A DNA stretch of 64,000 bases, from the NCBI GenBank assembly GCA_033239005.1, contig BSQZ01000051.1:124001-188000 (forward strand), read 5' to 3'. The notes beneath the pieces were generated by a model that saw only the letters and a list, made by a program, of their open reading frames with translations, searched no databases and had not been told where the DNA came from. Below are positions 23,312 through 32,224 of this stretch, piece after piece (within the stretch, counting starts at the first letter, position 1; each line of letters starts with the position of its first letter). The stretch comes from Lamellibrachia satsuma (Eukaryota > Annelida > Polychaeta > Sabellida > Siboglinidae). The translations under genes and the position numbers were made by a program.

Positions 23312-23906
23312 TCACATGACATCCTCCACAGTCGGCGATTCAGGGCCGTAGCTGTATTCAATGTCGTACAGATTCTGTCTCATGTGAACACTTTTGCTTT
23401 GGCCTGGCGGTGGTCGCCAACGACAACTGTAGATAATGCACACACAGACGATTACGAGGAAGATGGCGCCAGCAGCAATGGCCCCTGTGATTAAGTTGCG
23501 ACGGAAATTTACTGGCGGAAAATCATAGATCGCAACTCTTACTCTTGAGTATATATAATACTCGTTACGGCTAGAAGAGGCAGTCAAGCACAGATAGCTC
23601 CCCAGATCTTCTTCTTCAACATTCGAGATCTTCAGGGACCAGCCATTATCTAGGAGTTCCATGTTGCTGTTGATTACCGTTGTACTCCTATGAACGATGG
23701 TCATGTTAGCAGGGAGCACCCAGTAAAGCACCAGACCAGCAGGATCACTATGTATCAGCGAATAATTTTTCTGTGTGCAGTTAATGATGATATTTTCACC
23801 AAATTCTTTGATCACGACGGTCGATTCCAGAATGGTGGAGCTCGAAACTATGGTGGTAATTATCAACACTGACAAAGCCGTGCAGGTGGCAGCACCCATC
23901 TTCAAA
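23312..23906 (-). CDS. Single-V-domain immunoglobulin type I membrane protein, gene B
   Basis: The exon starts at a splice acceptor (CTGTTTGCAG, exon base 23906), and the ATG is 7 bp later at 23899. The reading encodes 195 residues. A hydrophobic signal peptide covers about residues 6-22. One V-like Ig domain has B-strand Cys41 (IIINC), core Trp60 (LYW) and F-strand Cys104 in EEEDLGSYLC. A transmembrane helix covers about 136-158 (ITGAIAAGAIFLVIVCVC), and the tail of about 37 residues is tyrosine-rich (NLYDIEYSYG). N-glycosylation sites include NCT, NYS and NMT. An upstream in-frame ATG exists but lies before the acceptor. The neighbour at 24046-24612 has the same plan, so the pair are tandem paralogues. 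The role is unknown: adhesion or immune recognition would fit the architecture, but no ligand can be inferred. The tail tyrosines do not form a clean ITIM or ITAM. Confidence 0.75.
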
Positions 23907-24045
23907 CTGCAAACAGAAACGTGATTGTCGGTCAGTGAGTCTGGATGCCAAATTTTCATCATTGTTACATAGTTATCACATGTCAGATTTTTCGTGCGCG
24001 GTTACATCTGCAGGCAGCTGCAGATGTATTGTTTTCTTGGGCAGA
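23907..24045 (-). promoter_or_regulatory. 140-bp gap between the two Ig genes, with hairpin
   Basis: This gap separates the stop of gene A from the splice acceptor of gene B. At 24003-24028 lies a perfect inverted repeat, TACATCTGCAG-gcag-CTGCAGATGTA (11-bp stem, 4-nt loop). I find no AATAAA on the minus strand and no obvious splice donor in the gap. Its role is inferred only from position: intergenic or intercistronic processing is possible. Confidence 0.45.
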
Positions 24046-24630
24046 TCACGCTGCAGATTGTCTTTTCCGATAAGAGTTGTGGCTCTCTGCTTGTTCGAAG
24101 GTAGGCATGGTGATATCTATCGATTCTTTCTTATGCGGCCCACTACAGCAGCAATGGATGAGCATGCACAGTGCGATAAGAATCACGAGCGCCACTGCAG
24201 CTGAAATGATGGCCGCCAGAAACTGGTTCTGGTACTGCTCCCAAACTGTTGGTATGTTGTTGAAGACAGTAGTGCGACTGTACGTTACCTCACCATCTAG
24301 TTCCGACATGCACACATAGTCACCGACATTGCTATTGTTGGCGTGTTTGATTTGAAGGGACAAACCATTATTTGACATGTACATGGAGGCGTGTTTGTAG
24401 TTGCACGGTATGATGTCTGAACTGTGAGGGAGCAGCCAGTGAATACAGCGGGTGTCATTAGAGGGCGCCACCGATGCTGTACAATCTATTATCAACTCCT
24501 GTCCTGTTTCCTTGATCTGTAACCTTTGTACGTTGCCGCTGCGACATATGGTTGCCATAGTAACCAGCAAGGCTACAGTTGATATGACATTCAAAAGGAT
24601 TCTCATTTTCATGATTTTTGGCAATGTAGC
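24046..24630 (-). CDS. Single-V-domain immunoglobulin type I membrane protein, gene A
   Basis: The exon starts at a splice acceptor (CTTTCTTGCAG, exon base 24630). The ATG at 24612 opens a 188-residue protein. A signal peptide covers about residues 4-24. The Ig V-like domain has Cys44 (LIIDC), Trp59 (CIHW) and Cys101 (VGDYVC). Two extra cysteines, 56 and 70, could form a second bridge that gene B lacks. Sequons include NDT and NNS. A transmembrane helix covers about 131-153 and is followed by CCC, a possible acylation site. The tail is about 33 residues, ending RKRQSAA. The longer open frame upstream to 24798 lies in intron sequence, since the acceptor separates it. The same exon plan in gene B, with an intron just before the ATG, shows the two arose by duplication. 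Confidence 0.75.
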   Translation of the reverse strand, partial: ATLPKIMKMRILLNVISTVALLVTMATICRSGNVQRLQIKETGQELIIDCTASVAPSNDTRCIHWLLPHSSDIIPCNYKHASMYMSNNGLSLQIKHANNSNVGDYVCMSELDGEVTYSRTTVFNNIPTVWEQYQNQFLAAIISAAVALVILIALCMLIHCCCSGPHKKESIDITMPTFEQAESHNSYRKRQSAA

Positions 24631-25009
24631 CTGCAAGAAAGGGGGACAATAATTGTTATTCAAAATACACATATATAAATTATTATTCATTATAATATAT
24701 GTATATATGAACGTATGCATGTACATATATACATGCATGCATACATACATAATTTTACCATCATCTATTTTTTTAAATGTTTCAACACGAACCAACAAAT
24801 TAATCTTTTTATTTCAGAATTTGACATTCTCTTTGTGATACGAATAACTTATCTTAATAACTATGACTTGTAAAATTATATTCAGTTCTTCTACAGTGAT
24901 ATACATAACTGTAAATGTAGAATACTAAAATAATGTATGTAAATCAGTTATTCAATCAACTGAGATATTAACAGCAAGTTGAATTAAGCGTGTAAAATAT
25001 ATCTTGCTA

Positions 25010-25075
25010 TGGTAGCAATTGTAGCACATTTCAGCACATTTCAGCATGTTGCAGCACCTTGCAGCACATTGCTTA
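25010..25075. repeat. 11-bp tandem repeat
   Basis: Five to six copies of GCACATTTCA/GCACCTTGCA type units. Confidence 0.75.
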
Positions 25076-25116
25076 CAAAACTTGGTACAGTTTCAGGCAT
25101 TTTGTGAGAATTGTCT

Positions 25117-25160
25117 GTCTTACCTAGATTATGCTGCAAATATGTGTTGAACAGCCACGC
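25117..25160 (-). other. Possible 5' noncoding exon end for the Ig genes
   Basis: On the minus strand, GCATAATCTAG is followed by GTAAGACAG, a good splice donor with its exon ending at 25124. It lies about 500 bp upstream of gene A's acceptor on the same strand, where a short leader exon is required. Nothing else supports it. The transcription start is not visible. Confidence 0.3.
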
Positions 25161-25648
25161 AACAGGTTGGAGGAACTTCGATAATTCACCCCCGCCCAGA
25201 CAGAAAGTCAGAACTATGTGTCAGCGTTACGAGGGTACATGACAAAGCCCTAAAGCAATATTCTTTTTCAAAATACCTGTCTTCAATAACTCCAGGTGTA
25301 GCATTCAGGGGTAAAACCAACACCACAGGTGTGTTATCTGAAATTGAGTTCAGCTAGGCTACTTCCAAAATAAAAAATTATTTGTGATGTCACCTGGACA
25401 CTTTAGATGATCTCGGAAACCTTAAATTTTTAGAGAGATTTACACATACACAAAAAATCCAAATGATTAAATAAACAGAAGAATACTGTTAACTTGTCTT
25501 TTATATTAAACCATTTCTTCAAGAATGGTTAAACCAAGGGAATTTAAAAAACCTGCATTACATAACACCGCTGTAAGGTTCCTTCCTACTTAGCACGACT
25601 GTTAATAAGACTGGGAACATATTCCTTGTATTTAATTTTAATAAAGTA
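25161..25648. other. Spacer with no recognised feature
   Basis: Ordinary AT-rich DNA with no open frame of interest. Confidence 0.4.
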
Positions 25649-25649
25649 C

Positions 25650-25860
25650 ATATATCGTATTTGACATAATAAGCGTTTGACAAAAATTTGACAAAAAACT
25701 GGGCCATGAAAAAATGTCAAGGAATCTGTTCTTATAAGTATACACCAAATTTGTTTCTCTAGACAATAAGGTGACTGTTTAACACTAGTGGTGTAATTTG
25801 GTGACTAGTGTAGAACAACTGAAAAGTGGTGCCAACTGTTTAACACCAGATGGCAACTAT
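25650..25860 (+). mobile_element. MITE-like repeat S, copy 2 (partial)
   Basis: Starts with a TIR-like 'cgtatttgacataataagcg' and shares TGTCAAGGAATC, TAGACAATAAGGT, GTGTAGAACAACTGAAAAGT and ACACCAGATGGC with the copies at 11515 and 45225. It is cut off by a (TA)n run at 25858-25874 and lacks the right end. Confidence 0.7.
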
Positions 25861-25874
25861 ATATATATATATAT

Positions 25875-27345
25875 AATAAATTAGGTTAACTAAATAATAA
25901 TAAACAGTAATAATAAACTTTAAACTGTTTTTGTTTTTTAGCACTTGAATGTTACCCATGTAACTGTAGCTATGTTTTATTATGTATTTGGCAATGAAAT
26001 GGTATATTAACTACATTTACCAATCTTTTTTAATTTTGTTTTTTAACTAGTTTGTGTGTTTAGCCTTTGTACACTGTTAAATTTTAATTTGTCATGAACA
26101 TGAATGATCATAGATCTGGCATATTAAATAATAATAATTATTATTATTATTACTATTACTTGATTGTAGGTCACAGTAACGCACCCATTGTACAGTTTAG
26201 CTGTTCGAATTATTGTACTAATTAAAACATAAAAAATGTACTTAGATATTGTCAACAAATAAATAAATAACAAATAAATAAATATAGCTTTAAAATACTA
26301 GTTAAAATGCAAGTTAAAATATTAATAATAGTTAAGAGTGAATACTACTTTACCATTTACCCCTTTGCCATTTTTACCTGGCAACAAATAAGTGGTGACA
26401 CGTGTAGGTGCAAAAGAGTCTACAAAAAGATGTTCGCAGCACATAAATTCCTTCTGTATACAAAGAACTCTCTCCTGTGTGCCTTTGCCTGTGAAAAGAG
26501 GACAATGAAGAGCAAGCTTGATTCAGGTCACCGCTAACAGACAGTCATAAATAGATGTCTACATTTATATGTAAATTTAGGTGGAGTGCAGGTAACAGGT
26601 AACAGGTGTGATGAAAGTTGTATTCACACGAGGCATAATTGGTGTCATTGGGGCATTCCTTGTTTGTTTAAACTAGTAAAAAATACCCATCCTCCGGATG
26701 GGGTAACTTGGTAGTTTGTCAGTGGTTCAATTTACGTACATTTGAAAGTGGCCAGTTAATATACCATGGTTCAACCTCTCCCTCCCTCCCTCAGGGTGCT
26801 ACAAGTACAGACAGCAAAGCCGTGTTGATGAGGAATGGCTCTAACCCATGGGAATTTAAAAAAATAGTGTTATCTCTCCTTCCTGGGATTGTAGATGAAA
26901 CCCTGAAAGTTTGGCACCCGAAGTGCAAAGCAACTAGGAATGGCATAACATACAAACATATACAAACATATCATATCAACATATACAAACATACATATCA
27001 TACAAACATACATAACATACAAACATAACATACATAACATACAAACATAACATGCATGCATACATACACTAACTCCATTATAGTAATATTTGCATTTTTT
27101 AACTCATGAACATAGCAACCCCCACATGGGTGAATATATTAATGATTTTCTGGAGTTGAGAAACACACAATCTTAAGAGCAGTGTTTGGGTGGTTTACCC
27201 TGCGTTGTTCCCAAATCAAGGCTTTTTGAGTTGTGTTTCAATGCAAGATGTTGTTTCAGGGGACAGGGGGTAGATGTGTAGGGGCATCTAAATACAGCAT
27301 TTTGACACAGGGGGTAGGGTATAGTGACATCACATGACAGTACTT
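25875..27345. other. Spacer with AT simple sequence and an ACATACAA microsatellite
   Basis: AATAA/TTATTA tracts lie at 25880-26280, and a CCTCCCTCCCTCAG run near 26780. ACATACAAACATA-type simple repeat occupies 26945-27068. The open frames at 26307-26537 and 26708-27028 show no domain. A short block AAAATACC-TCC-GATGG-GTAACTTGGTAGTT at 26673-26718 recurs near 50470-50502 and is probably a repeat end. Confidence 0.45.
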
Positions 27346-27449
27346 TTATTTAACAAGAAGATTTAACAAGATTTGCCATCCAAGCCAAAGGCCCAGATGG
27401 CAAGTGGACAAGGAAGCCATTGGCTTATCGAGAGTCCAACAATGTTCAC

Positions 27450-28019
27450 CTACTTATAACCCGCCCTTCTGATATATGTGTCAACCTTGTTTTTAAACAT
27501 ATTCACGCTGCTAGCAGTTACACAATCTGTAGACAGTTTGTTCCATTCATTTACTGTCCTCTGTGAGAACGAGTGCTTCCTGATGTCCAATCTACATTGA
27601 TCCTTTACTAATTTTACCTCATGTCCTCTAGTTCTGCTATCCTTCTTGAGTGAGAAAAACATATTTCTATCAATATTTTCATACCCATTCAATATCTTAA
27701 AAACTTCAATCTGATCTCCTCTTAACCTCCTTGTCTCTAGAGTTGTTAAACCACATTCTTTCAGGCGTTCTTCATAACTAAGGTCTCTAAGTTCTGGAAT
27801 CATTTTAGTTGCTCTCCTTTGTATGCGTTCAAGCGTACCTATATCCTTCTTACGATATGGTCTCCATGCTTGTATACAGTATTCTAAATGAGGTCTAACT
27901 ATTGCTTTATAAAGAGGTATAATTAACTTTTTTCCCTTGTATGTTATGTTTCTTCTAATCAATCCAAGAATTTGATTACCCTTTGAAGCTGCAATACCAC
28001 ACTGCTCTGAAACTTTCAT
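27450..28019 (-). pseudogene. LINE ORF2, C-terminal domain
   Basis: A 189-residue open frame: MKVSEQCGIAASKGNQILG, LYKAIVRPHLEYCIQAWRPY, SYEERLKECGLTTLETRRLR and ending NMFKNKVDTYIRRAGYK. This is the thumb and C-terminal region. The frame ends about 100 bp before the 3' tail, which is the expected UTR length for this family in the window. Confidence 0.85.
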
Positions 28020-28713
28020 ATCAGCGCTATTGTAACTCCTAAGTCCTTTTCTTTTACAGTAGTACCAAGAACAGTAGCTCCCATTTTATAGTTTACATTC
28101 AAGTTCCCATGTCCTGTATGTAGGCATTTACATTTCCCAAAATTGAACAGCATCTGCCATTTCTCAGACCATTTCACTAATCTGTCTAGATCGTTTTGTA
28201 AATGTTGTTTATCACCATCAGTATTAACCTTTCTAAACAGTTTTGTGTCGTCCGCAAATTTCAGTACGTTACTTGTTATACTGTCGTCCAAGTCATTGAT
28301 ATAAATTAAGAATAATATAGGTCCTAATACTGATCCTTGAGGTACCCCACTCAAAACCGATTTCCAATTTGAAACTTCGCCATCTACTACAACTCGTTGT
28401 CTTCTGTCAGTCAGCCATTGTTCTATCCAGTCAGTTATGCTATCCCGATACCATGGGCTTTTAATTTAAGTAGCAATCTTTGATGTGGCACTTTGTCAAA
28501 AGCTTTCTGAAAATCTAAGTAGATAATATCTACTGGCGATCCTCGTCTATCCACTTAGTGATTTCTTCCAAAAACATAACACATTTGTTAAGCATGACCT
28601 CGCTTTAAGGAATCCATGTTGAGATGAATTTAATAATTTATGCTTAACGAGGAAGTCCACCATATGGTCTTTAATTAACCTTTCTAATAATTTACAAATC
28701 ACTGACGTTAAAC
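28016..28713 (-). pseudogene. LINE ORF2, reverse-transcriptase palm
   Basis: In mixed frames between 28360 and 28713, FQKAFDKVPHQRLL-type sequence is readable. The frame at 28016-28354 gives SGVPQGSVLGPILFLIYIND and VLKFADDTKLFRKV, with the FADD catalytic box intact, then KWSEKWQMLFNFGKCKCLHT. It runs out of frame at KEKDLGVTI. Confidence 0.85.
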
Positions 28714-29664
28714 TCACTGGTCTGTAATTCTCTGACTTATTTCTCGAACCCTTTTAAATAATGGTATGATGTTTGCTTCTTTCCATTCAAACGGAACAAC
28801 TCCCTCTTTTAATGACAAGTTGAATACTCTTGCAAGTGGTATACTGATTTGATCTACTGTTTCCATTAGTAATTTTGGAGGAATCCCATCCACTCCCGGT
28901 GATTTGTTATCCTTCATTGCCTTTATTTTCCTAGCTACCAATTCTGGAGTTACAACTAACGGTCCTAAATAGTCAGATTTAGTCCCCTGAAATTTAGCAT
29001 CAGCAACTGGTAATGAACTAATATCTTCTTTTGTAAACACTGAACTGAAGTAACCATTTAGGTCTTCCGCCATTAAAAACCCCTGTGATATTATATTTCC
29101 AGCACTGTCTTCTAGAGGTCCAACCTTGTCTTGTACGTTTTGTTTACTCCTGACATATGCATAAAAACTCTTGCTGTCAGTTTTTATGTTACATGCCAGT
29201 TTTTGCTCATAGCTTCTTTTAGATTGTCTGATTTCAGTTGTAGCTGCATTAAGTGCCTCTTTGTATTTTGCATAGTCTTCTTCCTTTCTGGTACGCCTAT
29301 AAACCCTCCACATAGTTTGTTTTAGCATTATTTTTCTAATTGCCTCTTTTGACACGTGTTTCTTTCTACAGCGTTTTCCTTGTTTTCGGAAGGGAACAAA
29401 TTTATCAATGATACTCTCAATTTCATATTTTAGAATATTCCAACATTCAATTGCAGTCTTATTCATCAGCATGTTATTCCAATCTAGCTGTGCTAAGTAT
29501 TTTCTCATATCTTTGTAGTTACCTTTGTGGAAGTTTCTCTTGTACGTTTTCTTATTTTTACTTTCTGATTTTACATTGATGTCAAAATGTATTTGATTAT
29601 GGTCACTATTACCCAATGGTTCAAATATTTTTACATTGTCCACTAATTCTTTTTGTGATGACAA
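28714..29664 (-). pseudogene. LINE ORF2, endonuclease end to reverse-transcriptase start
   Basis: The 316-residue frame begins with the endonuclease end (PLGNSDHNQIHFDINV) and the linker domain (AYVRSKQNVQDKVGPLEDS). It then gives the first reverse-transcriptase blocks: NKSPGVDGIPPKLL and VPFEWKEANIIPLFK. It goes out of frame just before the NYRPVSLTS block. Confidence 0.85.
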
Positions 29665-30294
29665 AACTATATCTAATACATTTTCTCCCTGGTTGGTTCT
29701 AGTACGTGCTGAGTAAGAAAGCTATCCTGGATTAAACATAGAAATTGTTGATCCTCAATCCCTGTGCTCTCTAGAGAATTCCATTGTATGTGTCCATGGT
29801 TAAAATCTCCCATTATGATACATTCCCTTTACTAACTTCCTTTATAGCGTTTTTTATTTTTGTGTTGTCCTCTTCGTTTATGTTTGGACTTCGGTAAACT
29901 AATCCAACAGTTAATTTTGAATTTCCTGAAACAATTTTGCACCAAACAGCTTCATCGCAATCTGCTTCCCTTTCTAGTTTCATTTCATAAGCCTGAATAG
30001 ATTCTTTAACATATAAAATAACTCCCCGCCCCTTCTTCCTATTCGATCTTTCCTAAACATTACGTATCCTGTCAGTCCTAATTCAGCATCTGTTATATCT
30101 ATGTTGGCCCATGATTCAGTTATACCAATTATGTGAGGGTCAATATCTTCTACCATAATGTTTAATTCGCTTTTCTTATTTACTATGCTCCTTGCATTTA
30201 AACATACGCATCTATAACCTTTTTCAGAGATGTTTTTCGGATGATTTGATATTGGTTTATCTGTGCTAGTGGTCTCTTGTTCTGCTTGAGACAC
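29665..30294 (-). pseudogene. LINE ORF2, endonuclease domain, frameshifted
   Basis: Starts within YRCVCLNARSIVNKKSELN (the N-x-RSI motif of LINE endonucleases), followed by HIIGITESW (catalytic Glu) and a YVMFRKDR block. It shifts frame near 30050 and again before SSQKELVDNV. The final SDHN endonuclease motif is found at the start of the next open frame (GNSDHNQIHF). Confidence 0.75.
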
Positions 30295-30316
30295 CTCTAG
30301 GTAACCCCCTGCACTT

Positions 30317-31003
30317 CTAGTTTAAAGAATGTTTACTTCCAAAAATATTTGTCATTGTACCCAAGTCGCTATCTACTGCTGCTGAAAGTTTGTCCGCGAA
30401 TACTGCCGCCCCCTTTCCACTTAAATGAAGCCCATCCTTCATGTACATATCACCCCTCCCAACAAAACTTTCCCATAAATCCACAAATCCAACTTCCTCT
30501 TCCCTACACAGCCTCTGGACTAACATGTTAATTGCCATCCCCGACAATTTCGATATTTATGACCCTCCTGCCCATCACAGGTAAAATCCCTGACAGTATT
30601 ACCTGCTCAACCCGCGTCTGTTTTAGTGTTCTGACCAACTGCCTATATTTCCTAACTATGGCAGTTGTACCTCCCTCTCTACGTTATTTGTCCCTACATG
30701 TACTAAAACAGATCCACCCTTACCCGAGCCTACGATGTTTTTTACCCTCTCAGTTATCGCCTCTATTTTGGCTCCAGGCAAGCAGACCACCACATCATCT
30801 CCCTTGTTTAAGACTCTGTCGGTCTTCCTAACTATCGAATCCCCCACAAACACCCTCGCTCTCTTCCTCACCCCCTCTATCACTGCTGCAGAATAACTCT
30901 TCCTTTCGATCCCCTCCATCACATTCTGTCCTGACCCCTTCCCTTCCGTCTCCCCCACTCCCTTCTCCTTCCCTCCTGTCTCCCCTACTCCCCTCTCCTT
31001 CAC
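30317..31003 (-). pseudogene. LINE ORF1, esterase (SGNH/GDSL) domain in two frames
   Basis: The frame at 30656-31003 holds ARVFVGDSIVRKTDRVL (nucleophile serine block GDS) and GGSVLVHVGTNN. After a shift, 30317-30547 supplies VGFVDLWESF and the catalytic DGLHLSGKG near the end, giving the Ser...Asp-His arrangement of SGNH hydrolases. Esterase-bearing ORF1 proteins are known in CR1/L2-type LINEs. In this copy the domain is split, so it is inactive. Confidence 0.8.
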
Positions 31004-31170
31004 TCCGGTTGTTTTCCTCCCGTCTCCCCACTCCCTTCTCCTTCCCTCCTGTCTCCGCTACTCCCCTCTCCTTCACCCCGGTTGTCTTCCCCTCCCGTCT
31101 CCCCACTCCCTTCTCCTTCCTCCTGTCTCCCCTACTCCCCTCTCCTTCACCCCGGTTGTCTTCCCTCCCG
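30950..31170. repeat. Tandem repeats in the ORF1 linker
   Basis: C/T-rich units of about 65-75 bp (CTCCTTCACCCCGGTTGTCTT, CCCGTCTCCCCACTCCC, CTTCTCCTTCCCTCCTGTCTC) repeat about three times. On the element strand they encode KERGVGETGGKEKGVG-like low-complexity peptide between the finger and the esterase. Confidence 0.8.
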
Positions 31171-31297
31171 TTCCTTTCCTTCCCGTCTCCTTACGTCCTG
31201 TCTCCCTATGACCTGTCACCTTCCCTCCTCTCAGCTTCCTCCCAGGCTGAGGTGAGCTCTCTCCTAGCATCTCTTGTGTCTTTCCCCACTTTATCGT

Positions 31298-31558
31298 CTA
31301 CTGTTCCCTCACCGGAACTACTGGCACAACTCCCTGATCCCTTCCCACCATTGCCACAACGAGCAGTCTCAGCTCTTTCAACTCCACCTCTATTTCCTTC
31401 ATCCTTGCGCATCCCCTACACTCAAAATTAAAACTATCTGCCTGGACCTCAGCCCAGGACTTTTCGCACCCAGACTTGACGAAATCTACCCAGTTACTAC
31501 AACAGCCACAAATTACGTGCCTTGTGGCCTTTAACTGTCGTTTGCACGGGGCCATCAT
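31298..31558 (-). pseudogene. LINE ORF1, zinc-finger module
   Basis: Starts MMAPCKRQLKATRHVICGCC and continues with NWVDFVKSGC and FECRGCARM. The cysteine spacing (C-x-CC-x2-W...C...C-x2-C) resembles the PHD-like finger of CR1/L2 ORF1 proteins. A helical EIEVELKELRLLV stretch follows. The frame closes by a shift and continues in the linker. Confidence 0.7.
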
Positions 31559-31560
31559 AC

Positions 31561-32215
31561 AATTTAGTTTTAATTAGTGTGCTACGTTAGCCTTGAATAA
31601 GGCTGTTTTTGTGATCAAAAGAACACTTTAGGCTAAAAATCCTGCCACCTAGCGAATACGGAGAACACTGTGTAACAAAACAACGAAGTGAGTGTGTACT
31701 AATTTACGCTAAAGTCCTGCTGTTAATTCCTTTTTACCGAAAACGTTGACTACCACTATGTCAGATATTACCTTATGTATGTAATTTAAGTAAATAAATC
31801 ACTTTATCTTATATATATATATATTAGCTAATGTAAACGATAGCTCGATGCACGGGTTGAATGACTTGTAAACAAACTCCCTTTTATCACTCGTTGAGTT
31901 TGAATCCGGGAAAAAAAAATACTACCTCTGTTAACAACAACGGTTTCTTAATATATGTCTACAAGAAGTTGGTGAACAATATATGTATAATACTAATACT
32001 TATTCTAACCAATATTCACTGTTACTGACTATTCACTATGTTATCTAATTTTTCGAATTGTAAACACCCCTATTAACGCTCGCTGAATTCCCTGACAGAA
32101 TCCGAAACTAACTTACTCTAAAATACTCCCTCTGACTAATAATTAACAAAACCTGTTTCCTAATATATGTCTACAATACGTTTGTGTATAATATATATGC
32201 AATAGTAATACTTAT
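31561..32215. repeat. Degenerate duplication upstream of the LINE
   Basis: Two related units of about 185 bp are visible. The 31868-32010 unit has TTGTAAACAAACTCCC, CTAATATATGTCTACAA-type sequence and AATACTAATACTTATTCTA. The 32055-32220 unit has TTGTAAACACCCCTATTAACG, CCTAATATATGTCTACAA and AATAGTAATACTTATTCTA. Position next to ORF1 suggests 5' UTR sequence of the LINE arranged as monomers. This is an inference. Confidence 0.45.
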
Positions 32216-32224
32216 TCTATTTAT

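Larger units (their letters stand above)
27347..31560 (-). mobile_element. Near-full-length CR1-like LINE, inactivated
   Basis: Read on the minus strand, this is a two-ORF non-LTR retrotransposon. ORF1 has an N-terminal CxC/CxxC zinc-finger-like module and a GDSL-type esterase domain. ORF2 has an apurinic-type endonuclease and a reverse transcriptase. The 3' end carries GGCCTTTGG-TTGGATGGCAAAT and a tail built from TCTTGTTAAAT units. Frameshifts break both ORFs, so this copy is dead. The same family supplies the fragments at 11821, 15830, 16553, 34880 and 35690. The 5' boundary is uncertain: non-coding sequence up to about 32215 may be its 5' UTR. Confidence 0.85.

Noticed and set aside
23900..23962. 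Upstream start MMKIWHPDS for Ig gene B
   Set aside because: The CTGTTTGCAG acceptor lies between it and the clear signal peptide, and gene A shows the same arrangement.
24613..24798. N-terminal extension of Ig gene A upstream of 24630
   Set aside because: It lies before a good splice acceptor, is made of TATG-rich low-complexity intron sequence, and would bury the signal peptide.
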